NCBI RefSeq assembly: GCF_001708935.1 | Contig: NZ_MASI01000005.1 | Coordinates: forward strand, 62,001-126,000 | Direction: 5' to 3' | DNA: 64,000 nt | Source of the DNA: Methyloligella halotolerans | GTDB taxonomy: Bacteria; Pseudomonadota; Alphaproteobacteria; Rhizobiales; Methyloligellaceae | In this document: positions 32,004 through 40,409 of the stretch, piece after piece | Layout of the letters: every line of letters starts with the position of its first letter | Numbering within the stretch: the first letter of the stretch is position 1 | Notes under the pieces: model-generated | What the model saw: only the letters and a program-made list of their open reading frames with translations | Databases searched by the model: none | What the model was told of the DNA's origin: nothing | Program-made: the position numbers and the translations under genes

Positions 32004-32424
32004 ATCGAACATCGGGCCCATCTAGGAGCAGCGGCAGCCGCAGCCAATACATCACCACGTGGCCGCGATCCTTCACCGGTCCGCGCACGACGCCGCTCTG
32101 CGCCGCGCCCTGCTCGATCACCGCGCCATGGATCCGCCGCCAATACTCTGCCGGTCGCCCCTGGAAAACGGTCTCCAGCCGGGAGCCCGTAAGCTCGGCG
32201 CCATAGATGTTGCGCAAAGCGGTGCCTGCCAGGCGGAAGCGCGATCCTGCCAAGCCACCCTTGACGTCGATGAGGCAGATATTGGGCAACAGCCGCGGGA
32301 TTCTCTGGGGATCGAAATCCGAGCGATTCGGGATCGTGCCGGACCCAGAGAGAGCGTTCCAATAATCGAAAAGCTCGCGCTGGCCCGAAATCACCAGCTG
32401 CTCTCTGAATCCGTCGCCGTCCAA
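31876..32424 (-). CDS. PAS domain protein (PAS_5 family)
   Basis: The 182-residue protein consists of a single PAS_5-type domain (LFDYWNALSGSGTIPNRSDFDPQRIPRLLPNICLIDV ... FRLAGTALRNIYGAELTGSRL). This form is abundant in Hyphomicrobiales and comes without a kinase output domain. It presumably senses a ligand and partners with another protein. The start at ATG 32424 gives a full-length domain. Confidence 0.85.
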   Translation of the reverse strand: MDGDGFREQLVISGQRELFDYWNALSGSGTIPNRSDFDPQRIPRLLPNICLIDVKGGLAGSRFRLAGTALRNIYGAELTGSRLETVFQGRPAEYWRRIHGAVIEQGAAQSGVVRGPVKDRGHVVMYWLRLPLLLDGPDVRFILGHDFAAQAPLESKTDSDVAGEVQGELPLRYRFPPRGACA

Positions 32425-32669
32425 GAAATTCGTCCCCCGCCGCTCGTCGATCTCGAATCAGATCGACATCTCGACTATCTGCAGTTCGGGCGACACTCTC
32501 AAGACCGTTAATCGGATTCTGCAAAGAATCACAACGGCTTGTGTCGACCGATTTTTGGGGTACTGAATCTGGAGGCAGATCGCTGGCCGGTCTTGCAGCC
32601 GGCCGCGGGTCGATCGCATCGGCCCGTGAGAGCCCCGGAACCTGCCGGCCGGAGCCCCCGAACCGTAAG

Positions 32670-33077
32670 CTAGCGCCGGCGCTGTCCCAGCCCCATGCGC
32701 TTTGCGAGCGCGGAGCGGGCCGCCGCATAATTCGGCGCGACCATCGGATAGTCGTGGGGAAGGCCCCATTTCTCGCGATATTCTTCGGGCGAGAGATCGT
32801 AGTGGGTCCGCAGATGCCGCTTCAGCGACTTGAATTTCTTCCCGTCCTCAAGGCAGATGATGTAGTCGGGCGTCACCGACTTCTTCACCGGAACGGCGGG
32901 CTTCAGCTCTTCGCGAACCGGCTGGGTGGAGTTGGACGCAGCCTGATTGAGCGCGTCGAACACGCTGCCGATCACATTCGGCAGTTCGGCCGCAACCACC
33001 GTGTTGTTGCTCACATAAGCAGACACGATTTCTGCTGCCAGCTCGACCAGCTCCGTCTTCTCGAGATTTTCTTCCAT
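32670..33077 (-). CDS. mucR: MucR/Ros family zinc-finger transcriptional regulator
   Basis: From ATG 33077 the protein has 135 residues: an N-terminal helical oligomerisation part ([32 protein letters not shown]), then the Ros/MucR zinc finger ([34 protein letters not shown]) and a basic tail. MucR is a global regulator of envelope polysaccharide, motility and cell-cycle genes in alphaproteobacteria, binding AT-rich sites. Here the first zinc ligand pair is reduced to one Cys, as in MucR proteins that coordinate with Cys, Asp and two His. The AT-rich upstream region fits autoregulation. Confidence 0.92.
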   Translation of the reverse strand: MEENLEKTELVELAAEIVSAYVSNNTVVAAELPNVIGSVFDALNQAASNSTQPVREELKPAVPVKKSVTPDYIICLEDGKKFKSLKRHLRTHYDLSPEEYREKWGLPHDYPMVAPNYAAARSALAKRMGLGQRRR

Positions 33078-33479
33078 CGGCCGCTGTTGACCTCCCCTTG
33101 CTTCCACAACACGCTCCAAGTTCGTTGAAACACCAAAATCACAAATCAATTCGCGAACGACGACTTAAATATACTAGAATATGCCGTTTTTAAGGCGTCG
33201 ACACAGTATAACTGTACAACTTTAGCCTGCAAAAAACTGAAAACTAACACGTGGGCAGCGCGCATATAGCACAGCCGCAGGGGCACCCAAAGTATCTTTC
33301 CACCGGAAACTTTCCCCGAACGTAATGCCCTAGAGCAGAGCGCTAAACTTTCCGATGAGCGCAAGCTTTATGCAAAACGGGGCGAGATCGCAGAAAGCCA
33401 AGAAAAAACCTAGTGCCCCACTCCAATTGGGGGCCGATGGCGACTATGTTTCTGGCACATAATTCTTGGGATACGAGTC
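33078..33479. promoter_or_regulatory. AT-rich divergent region between mucR and msrB, 402 bp
   Basis: The part at 33125-33260 is markedly richer in A/T than its surroundings (for example runs around TATACTAGAATATG and AAAAAACTGAAAAC), typical of a MucR target and a likely autoregulatory promoter. No conserved gene or terminator was seen. Confidence 0.45.
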
Positions 33480-33871
33480 ATGCAGAAAACAGACAGCGAG
33501 AAGGATGGCTTGCGCGACAAGCTGAGTCCGGAGGCTATCACGTCACCCAGGAGCAAGGCACCGAGCCTGCCTTCAGCCATGCCTACTACGAAGAGAAGCG
33601 GGATGGCATGTATCACTGCGTCTGCTGTGACGCACCCCTCTTCAGCTCCGACGCCAAGTTCGAATCGGGGACGGGCTGGCCCAGCTTCACCGATCCCGCC
33701 GTGGCGGCAAACGTCACGACCCACGAAGACATTTCCCACGGCATGCGCCGTGTCGAAGTCCGCTGCGCCAATTGCGACGCCCATCTCGGTCATGTTTTCC
33801 CGGACGGCCCTGGACCGGAAGGCTTGCGCTATTGCATCAATGGGTGTGCCCTCGATTTCGATCCGGCCTAG
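33480..33871 (+). pseudogene. msrB: Methionine-R-sulfoxide reductase MsrB, frameshifted as read
   Basis: The natural start is ATG 33480 (MQKTDSEKDGLRDKLSPEA). At about 33531-33537 one C is missing; restoring it (GAGGCCTATCAC) gives SPEA-YHVTQEQGTEPAFSHAYYEEKRDG and a normal 130-residue MsrB. It then shows two zinc CxxC pairs (CVCCDAP, CANCDAH), the SGTGWPSF box and the catalytic Cys in RYCINGCALDF. MsrB repairs oxidised methionine using thioredoxin. The downstream frame is also open to an upstream start at 33413, but that N-terminus matches nothing in the family. Confidence 0.88.
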
Positions 33872-33903
33872 CCCGGCACAGCCAAACCTAAAAAGATTCT
33901 CTG

Positions 33904-36025
33904 ATGGACATTCCTTCCCGACCGCTGCCGCCGGAGGCCGCTAAGCGTCTGAGCGTTGCCGAGTATCACGGCGAGAAGCTGCAGGACGACTATGCGTGGC
34001 TGCGCGCCCCCAATTGGCAGCAAGTCATGCGCGATCCGAGTGTGTTGGATCCCGAGATCGAGGCCTACCTCACGGCCGAGAACAAATACACCGACGCCGT
34101 TCTCGGCGAGACTGAAGCGCTGCAAACGGCCCTGTTCAAGGAGATGAAGGGACGCATCAAGGAGGACGACTCCTCCGTCCCCTCTCCCGACGGCCGCTAC
34201 GTCTACTACACCCGCTTCGTCACCGGCGGACAGCATCCGCTCTTCTGCCGCCGTCCCATCCAGCGGGATGCGAGCCTCGGCGAGGAGCGCATCCTGCTCG
34301 ACGGCAACGCCCTCGCCTCCGAGCACGCCTATTTCAATATCGGGGGCGTGGATCACAGCCCCGATCACTCCCTGATCGCATATGCCGCCGACACCAAGGG
34401 CTCGGAGTTCTTCGACATCAAGATCGTCGAGGCCGAGACCGGCGATCAGGTCGGCGAGACGATTCCCGACAGCAATGGCGGCATGAGCTGGGGCGCTGAC
34501 AGCGACGCTCTCTACTACGTCTGGGTCGACGAGGAGCACCGTCCGCGCGAGATCCGCCGGCATACTTTGGATCAGGAAGATGCCGATGCCGTCGTGTTCG
34601 AGCAGCACGACCCCGCGTTCTTCCTAGCCTCGGCCAGACCCAGAGCCGCCGCTTCCTCACCCTCTCCACCCATGACCACGAGACGTCGGAGGTCAGCCTC
34701 CTCGATATGACCGAGGCGGCCCCCGAACCCCGCCTTGTCGCGCGCCGCGCGCCCGAGCACGACTACTCCGTCGAGCATCATGGCGATCGTCTCATCATCC
34801 TCACCAATTCCGGCGGCGCGGAAGATTATCGTATCGTCGAAGCGCCGGTCGGCAGCCCCGGCATGGAACATTGGCGGGAGATCGAACCCCATCGTCCTGG
34901 CCGGCTCATCCTGGACATCGTCGCATTCAAGGACCACCTCGTCCGCCTGGAGCGCGAGGACGGCCTGCCTCGCATCGTCATTCGCCGTTTCTCCGATGGC
35001 GAAGAGCACGCCATCGAGTTTCCGGAGGAGGCCTACGCTCTCGGCATCGCGCCGGGCTACGAATACGACACCCACACCCTCCGCTTCACCTATGCCTCCA
35101 TGACGACGCCGTCTCAGGTGTTCGACTACGATATGGAGACCCGCGAGCGGACCTTGCGGAAGACCCAGGAGGTCCCGAGCGGCCACAAGCCGGAGAACTA
35201 TGTCTCCCGCCGCATTCTTGCTCCGGCGCCCGACGGCGAGATGGTCCCCATCTCGATCCTCCATCACAAGGATACGCCCATCGATGGGACCGCGCCGCTC
35301 CTGCTCTACGGCTACGGTGCCTACGGCATCTCCATGCCGTCCCATTTCTCCATCACCGCGCTCAGCCTGGTGGATCGCGGCTTCGTCTACGCCATCGCCC
35401 ATATCCGCGGCGGCAAGGACAAGGGCTATCGCTGGTACAAGGAGGGCAAGCGGGCGAAGAAGGTGAACACCTTCACCGACTTCATCGCGGCCGGCGAATA
35501 TCTCGCCGAGCAGAACTTCACGTCCCGCGGCCGCATCGTCGCCCATGGCGGCAGCGCCGGCGGCATGCTCATGGGCGCGATTGCCAACATGGCGCCGGAT
35601 CTGTTCCTCGGCATCATCGCCGAGGTCCCCTTTGTCGACGTGCTGAACACCATGCTCGACGAGACCCTGCCGCTCACCCCGCCGGAATGGCTGGAATGGG
35701 GCAATCCGATCCAGGACGCGGAGGCCTATCGCGCCATCGCGGCCTATTCGCCCTACGACAACGTCACGGCGCAAGCTATCCGCACATCCTGGCCCTGGCC
35801 GGCCTCGCCGACCCCCGCGTCACCTATTGGGAGCCCGCCAAATGGGTTGCCCGCCTGCGCAGCCACAAGACCGACGACAACCTGCTTCTGCTGCGCACCA
35901 ATATGGAGGCGGGCCATGGCGGCGCTTCCGGCCGCTTCGACCGGCTGAAGGAGGTCGCCCTGTCCTACGCCTTCGCCTTGCTGATCGCCGGCAAGGCCGA
36001 CACGCCGCCCGTACCGAGAGACTGA
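33904..36025 (+). pseudogene. ptrB: Oligopeptidase B (S9A prolyl oligopeptidase family), two frameshifts as read
   Basis: The gene reads in three frames: 33904 to about 34627, then to about 35775, then to TGA 36025. Restoring one G (CTAGGCCTCGG) and one C (CAAGCCTATCC) gives about 707 residues, normal for oligopeptidase B. A beta-propeller (residues 70-400) precedes the alpha/beta hydrolase domain, with GGSAGGML holding the nucleophilic Ser and HGGASGRFDRL the catalytic His. It cleaves short peptides after basic residues in the cytoplasm. Since two single-base losses in one gene are needed, either the sequence has errors or the gene is decayed. Confidence 0.85.
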
Positions 36026-36043
36026 GACGAGAGGACCGCATCC

Positions 36044-36598
36044 ATGCTCATGGACAAGGAGAGATCGCAGCTTCTGATCGTCGACATGCAGGAGCGCCTG
36101 CTCCCCGCTATGTCGGACGCTGACGACGTCACGAAAGCCTGCGAGCGTCTGGTGCGCGGTGCCCAGGCCCTCGATCTCCCCATCACGGTCTCCGAGCAGT
36201 ACCCGAAAGGATTGGGTCCCACCGCGGAGCCCCTTCGTCAGACCCTCGGCAACAGCGCGACCGTCATGGAGAAGGTCGAGTTCTCCTGCTTCCGCAACGC
36301 CGCGATCCGCCACCGGCTCGAAGAGCTCCGGCGCAAGGGGCGGCCCCAGGTCGTCGTCGCCGGTATTGAAGCCCATATCTGCGTGCTGCAGACCGCTCTC
36401 GACCTCGCCGCCCAGGGCTTCGAGACCTTCGTGGCGGCCGACGCCATCGGCTCGCGCCTCGACGAGAGCCGCCGGCTCGCCATGGGCCGGATGCTCCACG
36501 CCGACGTCTCCGTCGTGAACGCGGAGATGGTCCTGTTCGAATGGGTCGGCAAAGCGGGCTCGCCTGAGTTCAAAGAGATCCAGGCCCTTGTGAAGTAG
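36044..36598 (+). CDS. Isochorismatase-family cysteine hydrolase
   Basis: The 184-residue protein has the isochorismatase-like triad: Asp in LLIVDMQERLLP, Lys in VMEKVEFSCF and the nucleophilic Cys in GIEAHICVLQTALDL. Members hydrolyse amides such as nicotinamide or N-carbamoyl compounds; the substrate cannot be read from the sequence. It starts 18 bp after the oligopeptidase stop and is likely in the same operon. Confidence 0.9.
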   Translation: MLMDKERSQLLIVDMQERLLPAMSDADDVTKACERLVRGAQALDLPITVSEQYPKGLGPTAEPLRQTLGNSATVMEKVEFSCFRNAAIRHRLEELRRKGRPQVVVAGIEAHICVLQTALDLAAQGFETFVAADAIGSRLDESRRLAMGRMLHADVSVVNAEMVLFEWVGKAGSPEFKEIQALVK

Positions 36599-36922
36599 CG
36601 GCCGGCGCGCTTCCGCGCTCGTAACCTGCTCTTGAGTCATCACCGGCCTTGTCCCGGTGATCCATGAACACCAACGCTCGTTGAATGAATACCTGCAGGG
36701 GTTATGGATACCCGGCACAAGGCCGGGCATGACGGTCTTAATATTCTAGCTCCCCACCCCTCTCTTCCCACATGAACCAACCCTGCAGCGTCGGTTCATG
36801 CTGGGTTCAGGTGCGATTTGCCATTCTCCAACCGTCAGCCCTGCACTGGCATGGTTAGCAACCTTCCTCGGCACGGGGGCGGAGCTCAGGGGTTCCGTCC
36901 CCACCCCCCTTTCAAGCCACGG
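36599..36922. other. Intergenic region with type B repeat, 324 bp
   Basis: Apart from the palindromic repeat at 36636-36733 there is nothing recognisable. Both flanking genes are convergent, so no promoter is needed. Confidence 0.5.
36636..36733. repeat. Intergenic palindromic repeat, type B
   Basis: GTCATCACCGGCCTTGTCCCGGTGATCCATGAACA ... TTATGGATACCCGGCACAAGGCCGGGCATGAC; same type as 6088, 7872 and 50297. Confidence 0.82.
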
Positions 36923-37402
36923 TCACGCCAGGAAGCGATCCTGCTCCGAAGGATCCGGCAGGTAGCACTGTTCCCGCCCGCCGAACAGGCGAATGCGATT
37001 CTCAGCCACCACATCGTAGAGCCGGTCGCCGATCGCGCTCGGCACCAGGCGTCCTGCACCCGCCAGGCCCGACCAGGGAAAGCCGAGGCGCCATCCCACG
37101 CGCATCGCACTTTGCCATTTCAGATAGGCGCGGCCCTCGTCGAGGAGGATGTTGCTTTCATAGTTGCGCGTATTGAGGCCGAAATGACGGTAAAGCGCCT
37201 GGCCGAGCGCCGTCTGCGCCGCCAGAAATCGGAATTGCTTGTGGGGGTCGTGCCGGATGACGAACTGCGCGAAACGCGAGCAGAGCACGCATTTTCCATC
37301 GAAGATCAGAATCGGCCGATCTTCGGGAAATGACGGCACGGCGGGGTCCAAACGATAGCTATATGGCTGGGTCGATACGGGCTGGAGCATGGCTTTCCCC
37401 AT
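36923..37402 (-). CDS. Thiol-disulfide oxidoreductase, DCC family (DUF393)
   Basis: The 159-residue protein shows the DCC signature IFDGKCVLCSRFAQFVIRHD with a C-x-x-C pair, and continues FRFLAAQTALGQALYRHFGL, as in DUF393. A C-terminal RIRLFG...CYLPDP segment is typical of the family. It is probably a cytoplasmic thioredoxin-like redox protein; partners are unknown. The start at 37402 gives about 25 residues before the fold; a start at MLQPV (37390) is equally possible. Confidence 0.88.
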   Translation of the reverse strand: MGKAMLQPVSTQPYSYRLDPAVPSFPEDRPILIFDGKCVLCSRFAQFVIRHDPHKQFRFLAAQTALGQALYRHFGLNTRNYESNILLDEGRAYLKWQSAMRVGWRLGFPWSGLAGAGRLVPSAIGDRLYDVVAENRIRLFGGREQCYLPDPSEQDRFLA

Positions 37403-37524
37403 TTTTGCAGCTGGGGCGTAACGCTCGATCGGGGAATAAGGTGCCGTGCCATTGCCCGGAACGGTCGCTTGTGCCGCTATCTTGGAACCTTTAGCGTGCC
37501 CACGCTTTTCCCTCCTTTAACAGC

Positions 37525-37539
37525 GGGGAGTTACTCCCC
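37525..37539. promoter_or_regulatory. Palindrome upstream of sodB, possible operator
   Basis: GGGGAGT-T-ACTCCCC is a perfect 15-bp palindrome 29 bp before the sodB start. It could be an operator or an mRNA hairpin in the leader. No matching regulator was identified. Confidence 0.35.
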
Positions 37540-37568
37540 TCAATCGTTTAGCTGCTGGAGAAACAATC

Positions 37569-38165
37569 GTGTCTTTTACACTTCCCGATCTTCCATACGC
37601 ATACGACGCCCTTCAGCCCTATATGTCGGCTGAAACCCTCGAATACCATCACGACAAGCATCACCAGAAATACGTCGACACCCTCAACGATCTCATCAAA
37701 GGCACCCCATACGAGAATATGGAGCTGGAGCAGATCGTGAAGGAGAGCTACGGCAAGGACGACAAGGTGTTCAACAACGCCGGTCAGCACTTCAACCACA
37801 CCCATTTCTGGCCGTGGATGAAGAAGGGCGGCGGCGGCACCAAGGTGCCGGGCAAGCTCCAGGGCATGATCGATTCCGATCTCGGCGGCTTCGACAAGAT
37901 GCGCGAAGACTTCATCGCCGCCGGCGGCGCACAGTTCGGCTCCGGCTGGGCCTGGCTCGCCGTCAAGGATGGCAAGCTTCAGGTCATGAAGTCGCCCAAC
38001 GGCGAGAACCCGCTGATCCAGGGCGCTTGGCCAATCCTCGGTGTCGATGTGTGGGAGCACTCCTATTACATCGACTATCGCAACGCCCGCCCGAAATACC
38101 TCGAGGCCTTCTTCGACAATCTCGTGAACTGGGAACATGTCGAGGAGATGCTTGAGAAGGCTTAA
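37569..38165 (+). CDS. sodB: Superoxide dismutase, Fe/Mn type
   Basis: The 198-residue enzyme starts at GTG 37569, with GGAG about 9 nt upstream. Metal ligands are the His in LEYHHDKHHQKYV, the His in NHTHFWPW, and the Asp and His in DVWEHSYYIDY. The FNNAGQHFNHTHFW and GSGWAWL blocks fit the Fe-type enzymes of alphaproteobacteria. It converts superoxide to peroxide and oxygen in the cytoplasm. It is a single-gene unit closed by a strong terminator. Confidence 0.95.
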   Translation: MSFTLPDLPYAYDALQPYMSAETLEYHHDKHHQKYVDTLNDLIKGTPYENMELEQIVKESYGKDDKVFNNAGQHFNHTHFWPWMKKGGGGTKVPGKLQGMIDSDLGGFDKMREDFIAAGGAQFGSGWAWLAVKDGKLQVMKSPNGENPLIQGAWPILGVDVWEHSYYIDYRNARPKYLEAFFDNLVNWEHVEEMLEKA

Positions 38166-38201
38166 GGCTTGCGTCGCACGTATCGCGTAACGTGTCTCAA
38201 A

Positions 38202-38226
38202 GGGCGGCTCATCGAGCCGCCCTTTT
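38202..38226 (+). terminator. Rho-independent terminator after sodB
   Basis: GGGCGGCTC-ATC-GAGCCGCCC followed by TTTT, starting 36 bp after the sodB stop. Confidence 0.88.
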
Positions 38227-38321
38227 CGCTTGGCGGATGGGTTGCGACGGAAGACCTCTTTCCCTTCTGGGAAGAGAGTCGGGGTAACGGGGATAGAGCG
38301 GGTGGGGGAAAGACTCTCCAG

Positions 38322-39929
38322 CTAGCGCAGGAGATTCCCCATCAGCCCCCGTGCAACCGAACGGCCGAGTTGGGCTCCCGATGTGCCGCCGACGCTGCGT
38401 CCCACCGCTTCGCCGGCATCCACCACCGTGTCCCTCGCGAAGCCGCGAACGGACTTCTGCCAGCCCGTCAATCGCTTGCCCTTCCGATCCAGACCGAACA
38501 GCCAGTAGGCCCAGCCAAGCAGCACGCCTGGCTCGTCGTCCTTATTCTCCGCAGGCTCCGCCTTCGACTCGTCGCTTCCGCGGCCCTTGCTGTTCTTGGC
38601 CGCGTCTTCCTTGGTGGACGGACGTTCCTCCATGCGCTCTGCCAGGATCTCCGAAGCAGAACGGCGATCGACCGTCTTCTCGTATTTCTCCATCATCGGG
38701 CTTTCGGCGATGATGTCCGTCCGCTCCTTCGGCGTGACCGGCCCGACGCGGGATCGCGGCGGCCGCACCAGCGTCCGCTCCACCATCGTGGGCTGCCCCT
38801 TCTCGTCCAGTGTCGAGACCAGCGCCTCGCCCACGCCGAGCTGGGTGATCGCCTTTTCCGTGTCGAAATCCGGATTGGGCCGGAAGGTCGAGGCCGCCGC
38901 CTTCACCGCCTTTTGTTCCCGCGGCGTATAGGCCCGGAGTGCATGCTGCGCCCGGTTGCCGAGTTGGCTTGAGACCGTGTCCGGTACGTCCAGCGGGTTC
39001 TGGGTCACGAAATAGACGCCGACGCCCTTGGAGCGGATCAGCCGGACCACCTGCTCCACCTTGTCCAGCAGAGCCTTCGGCGCGTCGTCGAACAGGAGAT
39101 GCGCCTCGTCGAAGAAGAACACGAGCTTCGGCTTGTCGGGATCGCCAACCTCCGGCAGCTCCTCGAACAGCTCGGACAGCAGGAAAAGTAGGAACGTGCC
39201 GTAGAGCCTCGGGCTCTGCATCAGCTTGTCGGCCGCAAGCACGTTGACGTAGCCCCGCCCCTCGCTATCGGTCCGCATCAGATCGCCGACCTCCAGCGCC
39301 GGCTCGCCGAAGAAATTCTCCGCACCCTGCTGCTCCAGAACGAGCAGGCTCCGTTGGATGGCGCCGATCGAGGCTTTAGAGACATTGCCGTAGCTCGTCT
39401 TGATCTCCGCCCCGCGATTGCCGAGGTCGGCGAGCAGATCCCGCAGATCAGCAAGATTGAGAAGCGGCAGCCCTTCGTCGTCGGCGATCCGGAAGGCGAT
39501 GTTCAGCACGCCCTCCTGGGCGTCGCTCAGATCCATCAGCCGCGACAGCAGAAGCGGCCCAAGCTCGGTGATCGTGGAGCGGATGGGCACCCCCTGCTCC
39601 TGGAAGAGGTCCCAGAACACGGCCGGAAAGGCTTCGTAGTCGAGATCGTAGCCGATCTCCTCCGCCCGCTTCTCGAAGCCCTTCTTCGGCTCGCCCTTCA
39701 TGGCGATGCCCGAGAGGTCGCCCTTCACGTCGGCACAGAAGACCGGCACGCCTGCTGACGAAAATCCTTCCGCCAGATCCTGCAGCGTGACCGTCTTACC
39801 CGTACCCGTCGCGCCGGTGATCAACCCATGCCGGTTCGCCAGCCTGAGATAGATGAACTCCGGCTTCACGCTCTGGCCGATATAGACCGATGCCTCCGGC
39901 AGCGTCTGATCCTTAAGCTCTTCCGGCAT
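38322..39929 (-). CDS. HerA-like ATPase, DUF853 family
   Basis: The 535-residue protein has a Walker A motif GATGTGKT (residues 39-46) and a Walker B VFFFDEAHLLFDD. Further marks are the HerA/FtsK-like RSKGVGVYFVTQNPLDVP sensor region and a long charged C-terminal linker (residues 410-470) before a Gly-rich helical tail. This is the YjgR/DUF853 family of hexameric DNA or RNA motor ATPases, widespread in proteobacteria with no defined function. The frame is intact and of normal length. It is transcribed convergently with sodB. Confidence 0.92.
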   Translation of the reverse strand: MPEELKDQTLPEASVYIGQSVKPEFIYLRLANRHGLITGATGTGKTVTLQDLAEGFSSAGVPVFCADVKGDLSGIAMKGEPKKGFEKRAEEIGYDLDYEAFPAVFWDLFQEQGVPIRSTITELGPLLLSRLMDLSDAQEGVLNIAFRIADDEGLPLLNLADLRDLLADLGNRGAEIKTSYGNVSKASIGAIQRSLLVLEQQGAENFFGEPALEVGDLMRTDSEGRGYVNVLAADKLMQSPRLYGTFLLFLLSELFEELPEVGDPDKPKLVFFFDEAHLLFDDAPKALLDKVEQVVRLIRSKGVGVYFVTQNPLDVPDTVSSQLGNRAQHALRAYTPREQKAVKAAASTFRPNPDFDTEKAITQLGVGEALVSTLDEKGQPTMVERTLVRPPRSRVGPVTPKERTDIIAESPMMEKYEKTVDRRSASEILAERMEERPSTKEDAAKNSKGRGSDESKAEPAENKDDEPGVLLGWAYWLFGLDRKGKRLTGWQKSVRGFARDTVVDAGEAVGRSVGGTSGAQLGRSVARGLMGNLLR

Positions 39930-40006
39930 GTTTTCCCCCGATGCTCAGCAATAAGGCTCCCTCCCAAATGTATTAATAAGCTAGTGAAGCGATCACACGT
40001 CAGCTT

Positions 40007-40282
40007 CTAAAATTCTTGGTCGGCGGCGGAAATGAACAACTCTTGACCGAGACGTTCGAACCGCACTCCTGCAAATTGGTATGAAACCGCTTTCCCTTCA
40101 GGCGAATAAGACAGTTCGAAATAGCCACCGTTGTTGAACCGGATAATCAAAGCCTTCTTCCCCTCCGCATCGTGCGTAGGGCCCATTATCTGGATCTCTT
40201 CGATGTTCTTAACACCGGCGTTTGCAGCCTCGTGGACAGAAATATTGGCTGGGTCTAACACCGTGAATTCATCTTCCGCCAC
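40007..40282 (-). CDS. Hypothetical protein, 91 aa
   Basis: A small soluble protein (MAEDEFTVLDPANISVHEAANAGVKNIEEIQIMGPTHD... ALIIRFNNGGYFELSYSPEGKAVSYQFAGVRFERLGQ) with a probable small beta-rich fold. A purine-rich GGGAGGGA stretch sits ahead of the ATG. I do not recognise the family. It lies alone between the HerA-like ATPase and the divergent mutA. Confidence 0.6.
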   Translation of the reverse strand: MAEDEFTVLDPANISVHEAANAGVKNIEEIQIMGPTHDAEGKKALIIRFNNGGYFELSYSPEGKAVSYQFAGVRFERLGQELFISAADQEF

Positions 40283-40409
40283 AGCGATCCCTCCCTTTTA
40301 ATAAGCGCCGATATATAACATCGACCAGCCAAGCCTTTCTCCGCTTTGTTGCCGCTTCGCCTTCATGCTAGGAGGACCGCTCGCGGATTGAGATAACACC
40401 CTGGTGACA

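Noticed and set aside
34572..35774. Frame of 400 codons on the minus strand opposite oligopeptidase B
   Set aside because: The plus strand encodes clear S9A motifs across the region once two missing bases are considered; the reverse frame matches no family.
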